From contig CM030713.1 in the NCBI GenBank assembly GCA_017979445.1, forward strand, positions 24,597,163 to 24,661,162: a stretch of DNA of 64,000 nt, read 5' to 3'. The DNA comes from Akebia trifoliata. Its lineage: Eukaryota > Streptophyta > Magnoliopsida > Ranunculales > Lardizabalaceae. The notes below the pieces were generated by a model, which made no database searches, was not told where the DNA came from, and was given only the letters and a program-made list of their open reading frames with translations. The position numbers and the translations under genes were made by a program. Shown here one piece after another: positions 10,642-24,081 of this stretch; position 1 is the stretch's first letter; every line of letters begins with the position of its first letter.

Positions 10642-13200
10642 TTTCAGCATTTTTCAATCCTAAAATCCAAAAAATAAAAATCTAATAACAAAATGAGAGT
10701 TTTGTAATATAAGTAAAAGTTGGGGTGCCAAAAGAGCTCTCTACTTTAATTCGGACATTTGGATTTTTCATCCAACGATAAGAGAGAAGAATACGAGGAT
10801 CATCTTCTTCTGAGGTGGACAACATAGAACCAATCCTCAATTCGTTTGTACACGAAATAATCTAATTTGGGTCTTCTAATCATTGATGAAAATTTTGCGT
10901 CCGAAGAACGTCGAGGAAATGTTTCCAAAATCTAGCGATTTATAATTTTATTCTACTCGATTAACTTTTTCTCCATTGCGATTTGCGATTTGACTTAAGA
11001 GGCGGCTTTTCCTTTTTTCTATCATTTTCTTATAAAAAATCGGCCTTGTCTATCCATCAAAATTACGCTTATGCCATTGATATTGTTAAGTTTATCATAA
11101 GTGAATATTGCCAATATAATAAAGATTTATAATTATATTTTAAATTCTAAAAAATTTAAATATAATTTACAAAAATTAAGAGTTTGTTCAATCTCCCAAA
11201 ACATGTGGTAATGACCACTCCCAAATGGGACCAATCATCCACAAAGTTATAAGGGGAACAAATGAGGTATTTTGTTGAATAATGTTGAAGTGACCTTAAG
11301 CTGAAACCTCATATTGCACTTCGTGACGTGAAAGTGGATAGGAATCATAGATGTTTTTCATTGAGATACGAGTGAAAAAGCATCTATGATTTATATTTTA
11401 TTTATGAACTTAAGTGGGTAAGGGTTTTTCATTAGATTATTTCATCGTTAAAATTATAGTTATAAAATTAGTAAAATTAACATGATATGATAAATAAATA
11501 AAAATTCATTCAATTTGGAACGTTTTGATATTCTTGCATTTAGTTATGATGATATAATAGGAATAAAACCAACTTTAAATCCCATTATTGAGTTTTGTAT
11601 GTTAGACTTACTTTATGGATGATTTGATCGGCCTATACATTTTAATCAAACTCAAGAGTTGTTAATATTAAGAAAACCTACAAGTCATTGGATTTAGAAA
11701 GAATCCTCACTAGATTTTAATAGGGAAAACATTGATGGTAAGGAATCCTATTACAAGAAGAACTCTAGACTCTCTCTACTCTTCTCTATATAAGAATGAA
11801 TCGACACCTCTGTTAGGTGAATAATAATTAATCAACGATTAATACAATTATAAAAAAGTAAAAAAACATGGAGACATTCTCTAGATTTTTGGAATTGAAA
11901 TCCATGAAGAACAAAAAGCTTTGATCAATCCAAACAATAAAACAAGAGGAAAAGGTGAGTCTAGAATTGGAGAATCACTGGGGGGGAAGCTTGTTTGATT
12001 GCATAACAAGTCATAAATTTTACTTTTGACGGCAATGTTGCAAGCATGACTATGATAATTAATCTTGAGAGGGATTTTGTATGCTTATGGATTATACATT
12101 ATGAATGACAAAATATATAATAATGAGACATACATGTCTTTTTGCTATTGGTATGCAGTTGGGCTTCCCTTTCTTGGGCATTGCAACTACATATTCATGA
12201 TCTGTAATTGGATTGACTTGATTTCATTATATATTTAACGATTGCTTTTGTTAAATTATTATATTCCTTAGAGATGTAGTATGATCATTATTGTGAATTA
12301 TCCCACTTAATTTCTATATTGAAAGGAAAATATACGGGACTAATATGATAGACAAAATGCGTTTCATAGTGGAAAGGACCCCATAATCTTGGAAGGTGGT
12401 TGCTAAATGCTTTCAAAACTTGTTTTGACATCTCATCACATACATGGACGAGACTGAGTTATCTCGTCTCAAACGGGACAACCCATTTAACTTGGTTTAC
12501 ATTGATTGATTTATATATATTTAAATAAAATATTTTTTTAATAAAATAAGATATATTAGAAAAAGTCTAGTGATATATCATGTTTTTTTTATTATTATTA
12601 TTATTTTTTATTATTTTTATTATAAATATTTAAATTCTAAAAAAAATAATTATTTTAATCAAAATACACAAAATCCCAATTGACTCGATAGAGTTTTATT
12701 AACTCATCAATGATTTTCAAAATATCACCCGAGATATCTCGTTTAGCTCGTGAGATGATGCGAGTGTTGAAACACCTTGTAAATCCGAATCACTACATAA
12801 CAAAATTGAGACATCTCGAACGACTTATCTCAGTCTCGGACGAGATTTAAAACCATGGTTACTATCCTAGAAAATTGTAAAATTTTAATTTTCTATTAGT
12901 GAATTTTATATTTTAATTTTTGATTGAATTAAAAAATATTAAAATAATTATGGATTACTAGTTTGGAAGAAATGATCAGATTGTAAATATCTTAAAAAAA
13001 TATTAAAATAATTATATTGATTTGATCGTCAGAATATTTTTCATAGTGTATCATCATCATGATAAAGAGCAAAGATCGAACTAGGCAAATGACCCCAATA
13101 ATTTATAGATCTTCCATTAGTGAGAATTGGTAATTAGTACAGTCGTAAATATTTCAGAACACAGGGGCATTTGTTTAATCAACTTACCCTTTATTAAATT
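10642..13200. other. AT-rich intergenic region between the two genes
   Basis: No coding region was recognised. There is a small palindrome near 11340-11395 (AATCATAGATG ... CATCTATGATT). Pieces around 12425-12860 (ATCTCGTCTCAAACGGG; CAGTCTCGGACGAG) form inverted dispersed-repeat debris ending in AAAACCATGG. Confidence 0.5.
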
Positions 13201-13432
13201 CGATCCCAACATTCCTATCCTTAGTCCTGTCGCAGTGTGAAGCGAAAGGAGGAAAGAGAAGAGAGAGAGAGAGAGATAGAGAGTCCTACAGTCGTCTCGT
13301 CGTTCCCTCTTATTTGTTTTTTTTGTTTTGTTTTTTCAATTTCTTCGCTGATTCTCATTAAAATACCCTTCGATCCGCCGGAAAATTACGAACTTTAACC
13401 ATCAAACCATCTCCTGCAACCTCCAACAATTC

Positions 13433-13519
13433 ATGTCGAAAGGGTACCAAATTAGGGTTTCTTCTCTGGACGAGACACCCTTTTTACCATTTAAGGCGAG
13501 TCTCTCCCTTGGAAAATGA
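13433..13519 (+). promoter_or_regulatory. Upstream ORF 1 in the leader (28 codons)
   Basis: ATG at 13433 runs to TGA at 13517-13519. Its stop overlaps the ATG of upstream ORF 2 as ATGA. Such leader ORFs often lower main-ORF translation, but there is no evidence here that this one is used. Confidence 0.35.
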
Positions 13520-13629
13520 GCCTTTGGATGACCGTTGGATTTCGTGTCTGGTTGATCAACGGCCACGATTTCGTCTCCGGATGGAGGGAGGTAGCATCTT
13601 ATTTTTCCTGCTTCTTCTGTACTGTTTAA
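13516..13629 (+). promoter_or_regulatory. Upstream ORF 2 in the leader (37 codons)
   Basis: ATG at 13516 runs to TAA at 13627-13629 and overlaps upstream ORF 1 by 4 bp (ATGA). The peptide is not recognised. Confidence 0.3.
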
Positions 13630-13743
13630 ATTCTCTTTTTCGATGCGCCGTATGTTATAACGCACGTACTTCAAAAGTTGAAACTCAAAGCTTACGACAA
13701 AATAAAAAAAATTAGGGTTTTCGTGGTGCTTTGATTTTAACTG

Positions 13744-16249
13744 GTAAGTATAGTTGGAAAAATTTAAGTTTATGTGCATCTTTGATCTGCGGGAATTTAG
13801 GGTTTTTTTTTTTTTTGGGAGGCGACTTTTTATTGTTTTTTTTTTGTACTTTTATTATTTATGAGAAGTAATTTTGAATGCATAGTGTTCAAAGGAAGTT
13901 TTTTTTTAGAAGAATTTCTGAGTAGTAATTTTGTTTGGTACTTGAAATTTAGGCATATATGCACAGTTGATCTGCGGAAATTTAGGGTTTTTGGCGGGCG
14001 TTTCGATTATATAGTTCAAATTTTCGTTTTTAGGATTTCTGAGAAGTAATTTTGAGTGCCGAGTTTCAAAAAAGAAGATTTTTTAGACATTTAGACGTGT
14101 GGAGAAGTAATTTTCTTTGTAAAATATCAAAATATTGGTTTTTAGACTTTTAGACGTGTGGAGAAGTTATTTTCTTTGTAAAATATAAAAAAATTGGTTG
14201 TTTGAAATTTCTTAGAGTCTTAGAGGTTACCTTGATTGCAGAGTTAATAAAATTGAGTTTTAAGGGTTTTGAGGAGTAATTTTAGGTAGAACTTTGAAGT
14301 GATTGGTTTTTTTTTTTAATGATTTCTGGGGAAGTTTGGGAGTTGTGTGGATGTCTATCATAGGCACAGTGCAAAAATTGTTCTTTGTTAGTCTTTTGAG
14401 TTATTGATTACCCTTCATTGCTTAATGCCCATTTTATTTGGAGAAAGGATTTGAAATTGCTTCATGGTAGTGTTGACATCTTGATCACCATTAAACATTG
14501 AAATTTTCAGGAATGTTTCGGTTGAGACATTCTCTGATTTTTTCTCACTTCAAGACAATATTTTAATCCTTAATACAATACTGTTAATACTGAACATATA
14601 ATACTTCTTAGTTATCTATAAGTTACTCATGGTGATGTACACTTATTTTTCTAAAACGATAGACTAAATCTGTCAAATTCATACATTGAATTTTTTTTCA
14701 ACCATGTTAGGTTATTTGCCCCCCTCTTCTCGTTTTTATTAATTAGGGATATGGATAGGTTTAGGAAAAATTGAAAATTTCTGGTTACCCCATGGTTGGA
14801 CACCGGAATTTTAGTTTTGAGTAGACTTGATCCCACCACCAAAAAGATAGGGATGGACTCGGAGTGGTGGGACTCACTCCCGTGTACATTATAGTGGCCT
14901 GACACTCTATTGTATTTTTGGAGTATCTTGGATGGCTAGTTAAAATCATTATTATTGCTGCAGCATGGTTTTAAAACTTGGTATTCAATAGCATCTCATC
15001 CACCATTGATTCTGAGCTTGACTCGCCAAGTCATCTCGATTCGAATAAGATAAACCACTTATTACTGTTTTTTATTTTATAAAATAAGGTGGTTCAGAAG
15101 ATGCTTACTCACAAGATCATATTTATATTTAGACTACAAATATTTAAATTATTAATTTTTTATTTTATTTTATAAGAACATGCAAAATCCTGGTTGACTA
15201 AACTAAGTTTTATTGACTTGGTTGATATTTCCAATAAATCGGCCAAGTCATATTGGATGCCAATGAGTCAATGTGAAGGACGATTCACAATGTGAACCGC
15301 CCTGCACATTGTTTGTGAATGATACCTAATCATCTTGGTCTTAGACGCTTTTTTGTTTTTGAAACCACGTGCTGGAGTCTTACTTGTCAGTTTACTTAAC
15401 ATTACAATTAATTTTGGGAGCCCTATCTTTGGTATCTCCATGTGTTTGTACATTTGGGTAAACTCAAGACTTCAGGACTTTTATACACTGCTTTTATGGA
15501 TGTGCTCGGCCTTAATCATAGGATTGAGTGTATTCATTATTGATCTGGTCTCAAAATTTGATGGTTGATGGAAAATTCGATTTTCGTGATGTCGTCATGC
15601 AGGCAATCATTTTTCATACTGTTGTATACAAGAATTTTATTTGGATTCAGGTTTTAACTCTTGTCCAATTTGACTTGAATTTATGCGTAATGATGGAGCC
15701 AAGCTACTTGCTTGCAAATTGGTTCCAAATTTAAATATATAAAGTTTTTTGTTATATGCAATTATCTAACATTGTATTAATTAAGAACTAAATTTGATAA
15801 TGTAATAGCAGTATGTTTATACACATTTCATATTAAACATATACCAACTCACAAGTTTCTTTGGTGAGTTGAGATGATTGCGGCACTAGTTGCCTTCAAA
15901 AGCTGTTCTAAACTTTTTTTGTGATTTGTAAAGGCCCTTTTAAGCCTTGTTTAGATCATCATATGTATTTTATCGGGACCTTTGATAAGAAGAAATTGCA
16001 TAGATATATACCCACTCTTTTGTGGATTGAACCGTGCCTTGGTTAAAATAATTTCTGAAAAAGTGATCCCTGAATATTTTTTTAATGACAGTTATTCAAC
16101 TTAAATTCCCTCCCTTCTCACACACTTGACACACAAAAAATGAAAGGGAGGGTTAGGGAGTGACTAGAAACTTGTATGATGCTTATATTATTTTGCTTTG
16201 CTTATCATATTTTTCTTCTTTTTTCCATTTTTTTTTCATACATTTGTAG
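13744..16249 (+). other. Intron in the 5' leader of the Agenet-domain gene
   Basis: A 2506-bp intron from GTAAGTATAG to CATTTGTAG|GGATACACCC. It contains short imperfect repeats of the kind GAGAAGTAATTTT between about 13860 and 14290. At about 14960-15290 there is a dispersed-repeat fragment (CGCCAAGTCATCTCGATTCG). No gene is seen. Confidence 0.6.
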
Positions 16250-16259
16250 GGATACACCC

Positions 16260-18304
16260 ATGGATTATGATGACAATGATTTTCAAAGCCACAGTTTTCC
16301 ATTAGCCAGTGAAGATAACATCAAATTTTCTCCAAGCTTACGTTCATACCCACTTCCCAAGTTTGATCTGGATGACAACCTTCCGGTCCACCTAAGATTT
16401 GATAATTTAGTCGAGTCAGAAGTTTTACTTGGCATCCAAAGTCAAGAAGAAAGCCATTGGATCAAGGACTTTTCAGGGGGAAGTAACGGCATAGAGTTCG
16501 GTTCAAGTGCTGCTGAATCCTGCTCCATTTCAAGGCGTAATAATGTTTGGTCTGAGGCCACTTCCTCAGAATCTGTTGAGATGCTATTGAAATCAGTTGG
16601 GCAGGATGAGATGATCATGCCACAAAATATTATTGAGGAACCACCGGATAAGTTAACCAACCAAATGGAACCCAATTTGAATCAAGATGGTTCTTTTCCA
16701 TTACCTGATGAGTGTCTGGAAAGCCTTTCTGGGTTAAGTAAGGATCTGACAAATGAGCGGCTTCAGGTCAAAGCTACCCCTCAGATTTATGAGGGTGAGA
16801 AATCTGGTAATATAAGTTCAAGAGACTTAGAGCCAAGTAATGTTAGTGGACAGTTTAGCTTAGGAGTGACAGCGGACAATCGATTTAATGATAAGAACTG
16901 CGATGAAGCAGAACAGATAGAAATCAGCCCTTTGTGCAATAGATCTGAGAGTATGCAAGTTGATACCTCGGTACTTTCTGTGAAGAGGTTTGCTATAGAT
17001 GATGGGGACCAGAACAATCAACATGTCCCACTGCAGGCTGAAGGTATTGCAGAAGTCAACGTTGCAGAAGTGGAAGTACACCATGTTCTGAGCAAGGAGA
17101 CTCAAATGGACGATCAAATCAGCAACAATAATGAGGAGAACCCATCTTCTTTGGCACCGAAGGCTAATGTTGCTGTGCATACGACAGAAGTGAGCAGTGA
17201 TGATGTATTTTCTGAGAATTCTGTTTCAATCAGGAAACAGGATAGTGTTGTGTTGTCTAGAGACACTGAGATGGGTGACCAGTTAGTAGGAAACACACAA
17301 GAGGTATTGATAGAAAATGATAGCTGCCAATTGGATAGTGGGTTTGATGATAGTGCTGATACACTAACAGTGGAAGAAAAGACATTTTTTAAAGGGCAAG
17401 GTGACAGAGGCAGCAATAATCAGGCAGGAGATTCTTCTAGTCTGGATGTATATATGTGCTTGTCAACTAACTTAATTCAAGGATCACAGACAATTGAAAA
17501 TGTTAAAGATGACAATGATGGTTTATGTGCTCATAACATAGACTCTGGTGCAGACGCTCTCATCTCATCTTCCGTGGAAATTTGTGATAGAAGTTTGATT
17601 GGGACTGAGCCCTCTGATGTTCATATTAGTAATACAGACCTTTGTGTTATTGAAAAGGAGAACACTAGGTTGACTTCCGATGCAGGTAACGTCATCATTG
17701 ACACGGATGATTCTCCTATCATTGATAAGAGAACATCTTTCTCCTCTCTAGTTCCAAGTATTGCTGCTACTCATGAATCACAATCTTATGAAATTGCTGG
17801 TGAAGAAACTGGTATTTTACAGAAATTCTATTTTTGAATGCCTAAACTTCAATAGCTGCAGAACTCCTAACTCTTGCTCCATTTTTACAGAATTTATTGA
17901 ACACAAGGATGATGGGGTCTCACCATTATCTGTAGAGGATTCTACTCACTTGGTAAAAAATGAAGAAACAGTGACCAGAATCTCCACAGAACCAAGTTCA
18001 TTAGTAGTGAAGGAGAGTTCCGAGATGGTACATGAGTCTGATCCATATTCTGAATCAAAGCAAGGTGAAGGTTGTGACAATGCTAGAGATATGCCATCTG
18101 AGAATGTTAGCCAGTCTTCATCTTCCGTGGGGACTGTTGGTATGGTGTGCTTGAATGAACCTCAAGAAACTTTAGCCGACAAAGCCCCTGAACAATGCTC
18201 CAAAGGTCTAGAAGAGTGTCCCGTTATCCATGATTCCTCATTGAAAGAAAATGAAGCTGCTGAAGTATGTGAAAAGAGTGAAAGACTTTCTGTAAATGTT
18301 GCAG
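16260..18304 (+). other. N-terminal coding exons, acidic and low complexity
   Basis: Exon 16260-17811 (517 codons, ends phase 1 at ACT G|GTATTT) and exon 17891-18304 (acceptor TTTTTACAG, ends GCA G|GTAATT) are separated by a 79-bp intron. The first carries the conserved family opening with HLRFDNLVESEVLLGIQSQE. The rest is Ser/Asp/Glu-rich and probably disordered. An in-frame ATG at 16176 lies in the preceding intron (before acceptor 16249) and is not the start. Confidence 0.85.
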
Positions 18305-21300
18305 GTAATTATGCGATATGAAGATTTTACAAGGCATTACACCATTCTCATGTTGGCTTGGCACATAATTATTATTATATATATATATTTTTTGCCATTC
18401 AATTTTGTCTGAGCCATATGTTCATTCAAGATACATATCTTCATATATCTTGAGCCATGTGTTCATTTGTTTTAGGCCTTGCTCTTACCTTTTTAGAATC
18501 TTCAGCATGCACTAAAGCCCTTATTCTCAATGCTTTTAAAGGTATTGGATGCTTACCTCATGAGACGCTTCTTTATTTTTAGATCATGAAAGACCTTGAG
18601 GATTTAACAGAAGGCCCTTTTATATTAAGTACTTATGTTATGTTCAAAGTGGCGTTGATATGCTGTAGAGGAGGCTAGCGACTTTTGATTAGGGCATACC
18701 TTGTCCTGGGTTATATTGTAGTGCACTCTCTCTCTCTCTCTCTTCATTTTCATGGTATCATTTCAAAATATTGCTTATGATTATGAAGTTGTCCCTGGTG
18801 TAGCATTTAATTTACGTAAGTGTCCTTAATCATGTAAATTTATTTTATTTTGCACCTAATCTCTGCAAGTTGCAACTCCAACAATCTACAGCTCTTTGTT
18901 TTCTTTCACTGTGTTTGTATTTCCTCTATCTCTATTTCTCTTTAAGCTGAACCTGCTCCTATTTACCAATAAAAAAAATGGTCAATACTGAATTCCAATA
19001 TCATTGTGTTCTAGTCTGACACTTTGTCATGTTCCACATTTCTGTCTTTTCAGATGCTTCGTTGAATGGCTGTGAAGCTTCCTCTAGACCTGCAACTGTG
19101 TCTGCAGAGGATCCTGAACTTCATGTACTGGAAACTATAAGCAGCAGTCCGAATTCTAGTGAACCCATTTGTGGTTCACCCACCACCATTAGGAGTTGTG
19201 ATGTTTCTCAAAGTGAAAAAGGACACCAAGATGGAGACAAAGGATCCTTGGATCAAAATGCTGCTGTTTCTGATGACATAGACAGGGAGGCTAATAAAGT
19301 TAGATCTACTTCTCATGACCCCAAAGTGAATGATGCCCGTGAGGATGACAGCAGTTTCACTTTTGAGGTTAGCTCAACATCAGATCCATCTGAAAGAGAA
19401 ATTGACAATGGATGGAAACCATTTCCTGGTGTTCAGCCTTGTGAATCTCCTCAGGTACTTTTTTCATTTTTTTTGTAGTTCAATAAAATTAAGAATCATA
19501 TTTTCTCATGTTCTTATTTGGTGATCATTTTGTCCCTAATGTTATACGAACTTCTATTTTCCTACTGTTTCTCTAAGATGGTAGCAAGTTCTCCTACAAC
19601 AACATCGAGCACATGCCCAATAGGTCCCAAGATGTTACAAGAAATTTCTCATGGACTTCCTCTGACATCTGGTGGAAAGAATGTACATCAGAATTTTTTT
19701 CTAAGGGTAGTGCTGAAGAAAAAACAAGCCTAGCGTCTGGCAAGGTGGCTGACGAGAGAACTGCTAAAGAAGGGAAGCCTCTGAAAGGTGATCTTCCTCA
19801 AAGTGAAAAAGAACACAAAAAGAGAGGCAGAGGATTGATAGGTCAGAAGACCCCTGTTTCCGATAGCATGGATGGAAAGGACGATAAACTTAGATCTACT
19901 TCTCACAATCCCAAAGAAAATGATGCTGCTGCTGAAGTTAACAAAAGTTTTTCTTTTGCGATCAGCTCACCGGTAGATCTTACTGAAAGAGGAACTGACG
20001 ACAGATGGAAACTATTTCCCAGTATTCAATCCAATGAATTCCCTCAGGTACTTGTTACAATTTTTTTAACTTTTATTTTTCTCATTTTATACTCTATGTT
20101 GCTCTTATTTCTTGTCTGTTTCCCAAAGACTGTAGGGGTATCTCCAACAGCATCTGGTTTATGCCAAATAGATGCCAAGGCTTTGCAAGAAATTTCTCGT
20201 GGAAGTAATAAAAAATCTGGTGGGAAGAATGTGCGTCGAAGTTCCAAGGGCAATGTTGAGGATAAAACAACACCATTGTTTGGTAAGGTCGCTAACAAGG
20301 GAACTTCTAAAGATGGGAAAGCTCTTAAAGAGAGAACTCCTGCAAAGCAGACAAGAGGAAGAGTGAGCAATTCAGTCAGTGCATCAGCTAGTTCACTTGG
20401 GTCTACAAGTCGGGTTGTGCAAACGGAAGAGATGCGGGCCTTTGGATATGTTGAAGGAAGCAGTACAAAACCTCTTGCCATTCCAATCGTTCAGACATCT
20501 AATCTACCGGATTTGAATACATCAGTTTCTCCATCTGCATTCTTTCATCAACCTTTCACAGATTTCCAGCAAGTGCAATTGCGTTCACAGATCCTTGTGT
20601 ATGGATCTTTAATGTGAGTCTTGGTCGTGCTATCCAAAATATCAGATTGACACTTGGTGCAAATTCATGAGTCATGACCTTAAAATCTTTGCTTATAGAT
20701 CTTTAAGGGGAGTCCCTGTAACTATTGTCTAGTATCAAATTCAAACTTAAGGCAGAAATACCTGGGAAAGGCATTTACCGCATTGGAGAATCTGCTTGGT
20801 TAATGAAAGAGGTCATCATCATAGGGGGCTTAGACCCATAGCTCAGTTGGTTTGACACATTGCAAAGCAACTTTGAGGTCGTGGGTTCTAGTCCAGCTTA
20901 CCCATAATAAAAAGAGTGCATCATCGTATATTGATAGGGATTCAATCTATGGACTCCCTTTAATGGGTTATTTGTTATTTTCTCGACCATAAAAGGAAAT
21001 ATGGAATGCTTCCAATCAATTCATTGGGTCCAAATTTGGCATAAGTTGGATTGCTCCCCTCCTGTGTGTCATGTGCCCAACTTTTTTGTTTATAGATTTT
21101 TAGGCAATCTATATGACTGAAGACTTCAAAATTTCCCATCAGAGTTTTGTTTTCCAGTCTTAAATACTTACTAAAAGGGTGTTTGAAATTTTGTCTCAGT
21201 CAAGGAACAGCACCCGATGAAGCATGTATGATATCAGCATTCGGAGAATCTGGTCAGTGTTTGTGCAACACATTCTTATTCCTTTTATATTTCAATTATT

Positions 21301-24046
21301 TATGCATTTCCACTTGATGCCTGATGGTTCTGAACTGTTTGTATAAATAGATGGTGGTAGGAGCAGATGGGAGAAGATATGGCGCGCTGCCTCAGATCGG
21401 ATTCGCAATCAGAAGTCCCCAGCTATTAACCCTGAGACTCCTCAGCACTTGAATCCAGGTACATGTTCAAGCTTCAAAGCTCCTGATTAGATTTCACTGA
21501 AGTTTGTTAAGTCTCTAATTCCATTTTTTTTAGTTACGTTTGTAGGTGCTAGATCAAGTGTACAGCAAAGTGAAGCTCTTCCCACACCTGGTCGAGCTGG
21601 CAGCAAGGGTCCCCTCTCCTCAATTACAAATCCTGTCGTGCCCCTGTCATCCCCATTGTGGACCATTTCTACCCCATCTCGTGATGGATTGCAGTCCAGT
21701 AGCATCGCAAGGGGGGCATTTATGGATCCTCATCAGACACTTTTTTCGTTACATCCTTATCAGTCTTCGCACATGAGACACTTTGCAGGACATGCTACTC
21801 CTTGGATGTCTCAGGCCCCTTCTGGAACTTGGGTTGTTTCCCCACAAACTGCAGCAGTGCCCGTTTCTGAAACGGTTCGTGTTACTTCAGTTCGAGAGTC
21901 GTCTGTACCGCATCCCTCTGGAATGCAGCATATGCCTAGTCCTTTGATTCATAATGGGAGTCCTATGGGTGTTCCTTCAGGGACATCTTTGCCAGTGGAA
22001 GTGAAGATGACAGCATTATCATCTACAAAGGATGCTTCCGCTGTTTCAAAGCCTAGAAAGAGGAAAAAGAGTTTGGCTTCTGAGGAGCCTTGCCAGATAC
22101 CTACATCTGTTGCTACTGCCCAAGTTACTTCGAGTAGTTTTGTTTTACCCATTTCTCCAATGTCTTCTACACATAACCGAATCATAGTTCGGGACACAGA
22201 GCCGATGGTTATTTCCTCAGAAGAGACATGTGGTAGGATCGAGCAGGCTAAACAACAAGCCGAAGATGCTGCTGCCCTTGCAGCGTCTGCAGTTAAACAC
22301 AGCCAAGGCGTATGGAGTCAGCTAGCCTTGCAGAAGAATTCCGGATTGGTTTCTGATGTCGAAGCTAAACTAGCTTCTTCAGCGGTTGCAATAGCTGCCG
22401 CAGCCTCCGTTGCAAAAGCAGCGGCAGCCGCTGCTAAGGTTGCATTTGATGCTGCATTGCAAGCTAAAACGATGGCTGATGAGGCTTTGGTTGCAAGTAA
22501 ATCTGCGAATCCTACTCCCGAAACTTCTTTCCATGACAGTGCCAAGAATTTGGGAAAGGTCACTTTAGCGTCTATCTTGAAGGGCAAGGACAAAGCCAAC
22601 AACTCTGATTCGATTATTGTTGCTGCGAGGGAGGCTGCTAGGAAGAGGGTTGAAGCTGCTTCAGCTGCTGCAAAACGAGCGGAAAATTTAGATGCGATAG
22701 TCAAAGCTGCAGAAATGGCAGCAGATGCTGTATCGCAGGCAGGAACTATTGTTGCAATGGGTGAACCTATACCTTTAACCCTTGGTGAATTGGCTGAAGC
22801 TGGTTCAGAGGGTTATTGGAAAGTTCTTGATAAATCTAGCAATATGAATAGGGAACAAATGAACATAGATGATGTTGAAGTTCTTGATAGATCTGTTGAA
22901 CATCTCAATGACCGGCCGTCAAATAAGAAACAAGCAATAAGAACAACAGACCATGGAAAGCCATTTCCTCCAAAAGAGATTTCCAGCAAGGCAGTGGAGA
23001 CCCACATGTCTGTAGTAAGTGGCATGCCAAGGGATTCTGTTACAAGTAGTGAAAAGGGAGCTGGCAAACAAAAAGATTGTAGTGTGTCCGATTTAGCTAA
23101 GACAATAGGAGTTGTTCCTGAATCTCAGATTGGATCAACAAATGCTTCCATCACAGTTCAAAATGTGGTGTTTGAAGGAAATCAGCCAATTGGAACTTCT
23201 AAAGAAAATTGCATCAAGGAGGGTTCCCTTGTAGAGGTCTGTGAACAAAACGAGATAATACATTGGTAACTCATTTAGGTGCACTGCTTTTCAAAGACAA
23301 GATCTCATATCCTTTTTGTGAGTTTTTTTGTTACCACTTTTTTGTAAAGCCATTATATATGGTAATAGCGACGTCACTTTGCCCATACCCAATGGTTTTC
23401 ACTTAGATGGTGTACTATATTAACTCATTACCGGGGCTATGGAAGAACTTTCCTTAATTTTCTATTACTTTCCTAATTTAAATTCTTAATATAATCTTCT
23501 GGAAGGTTTCATTAAATTCTTTTTTTGAATTTTGTGTTCATGTGTTGGCTAAGTTTTAGTTATTGCTCCCATTTCTTTTTATTTATTAATGCCATTTATA
23601 CTTCAGGTTCTTTCTGAGGATGAAGGTCTTATAGGGGTCTGGTTCTCAGCCAAGGTACTGAGTTTGAAGGATGGGAAAGCCTATATTTGTTATACTGACC
23701 TTATACGAGATGAAGGTAAGCCATGGAGGGGAATGCCAAGATATCAATTTAATCACGAGAGGCAGAGGAAATCCTCTCTCTCTCTCTTTTTATATATATA
23801 GTTATGGTTGAGTTCTGGTGACTCATGAAGAATGATTCATCAGTGAACACATGATCTTGGTCATGTAAATATGATATCCAATGGATGAGATTTATACGTA
23901 TCCTAATAATATACATCTCGTGAACATGTGGATAAACCCAGTCGTAGGATTCATGTTTACACAGTCTGGATCACGTGTTTTTTCAACGAGTCATTTTTCA
24001 CGAGTTACCAGAACTTGACCCATCTATAATAATAATAATAATAATA

Positions 24047-24081
<35 letters not shown>

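Larger units (their letters stand above)
13210..13743 (+). other. 5' leader exon of the Agenet-domain gene
   Basis: A (GA)n tract at 13254-13283, common in plant 5' leaders, is followed by sequence ending in a good donor, TTAACTG|GTAAGTATAG (exon end 13743). The next exon begins at 16250 and carries the start codon 10 bp in. The transcription start is not fixed; 13210 is a guess from the change in composition. Two upstream ORFs are visible (13433-13519 and 13516-13629). Confidence 0.55.

Noticed and set aside
17761..17812. Apparent start of a second coding region at 17761 (+ strand)
   Set aside because: It is an out-of-frame reading of the end of exon 16260-17811. The genuine downstream exon starts at 17891.
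20044..20481. 145-aa minus-strand open frame
   Set aside because: Antisense shadow of exon 20129-20613 with no family resemblance.
22318..22704. 128-aa minus-strand open frame, Ala-rich
   Set aside because: It is the complement of the Ala-rich helix of the Agenet protein; codon bias creates a spurious open frame.
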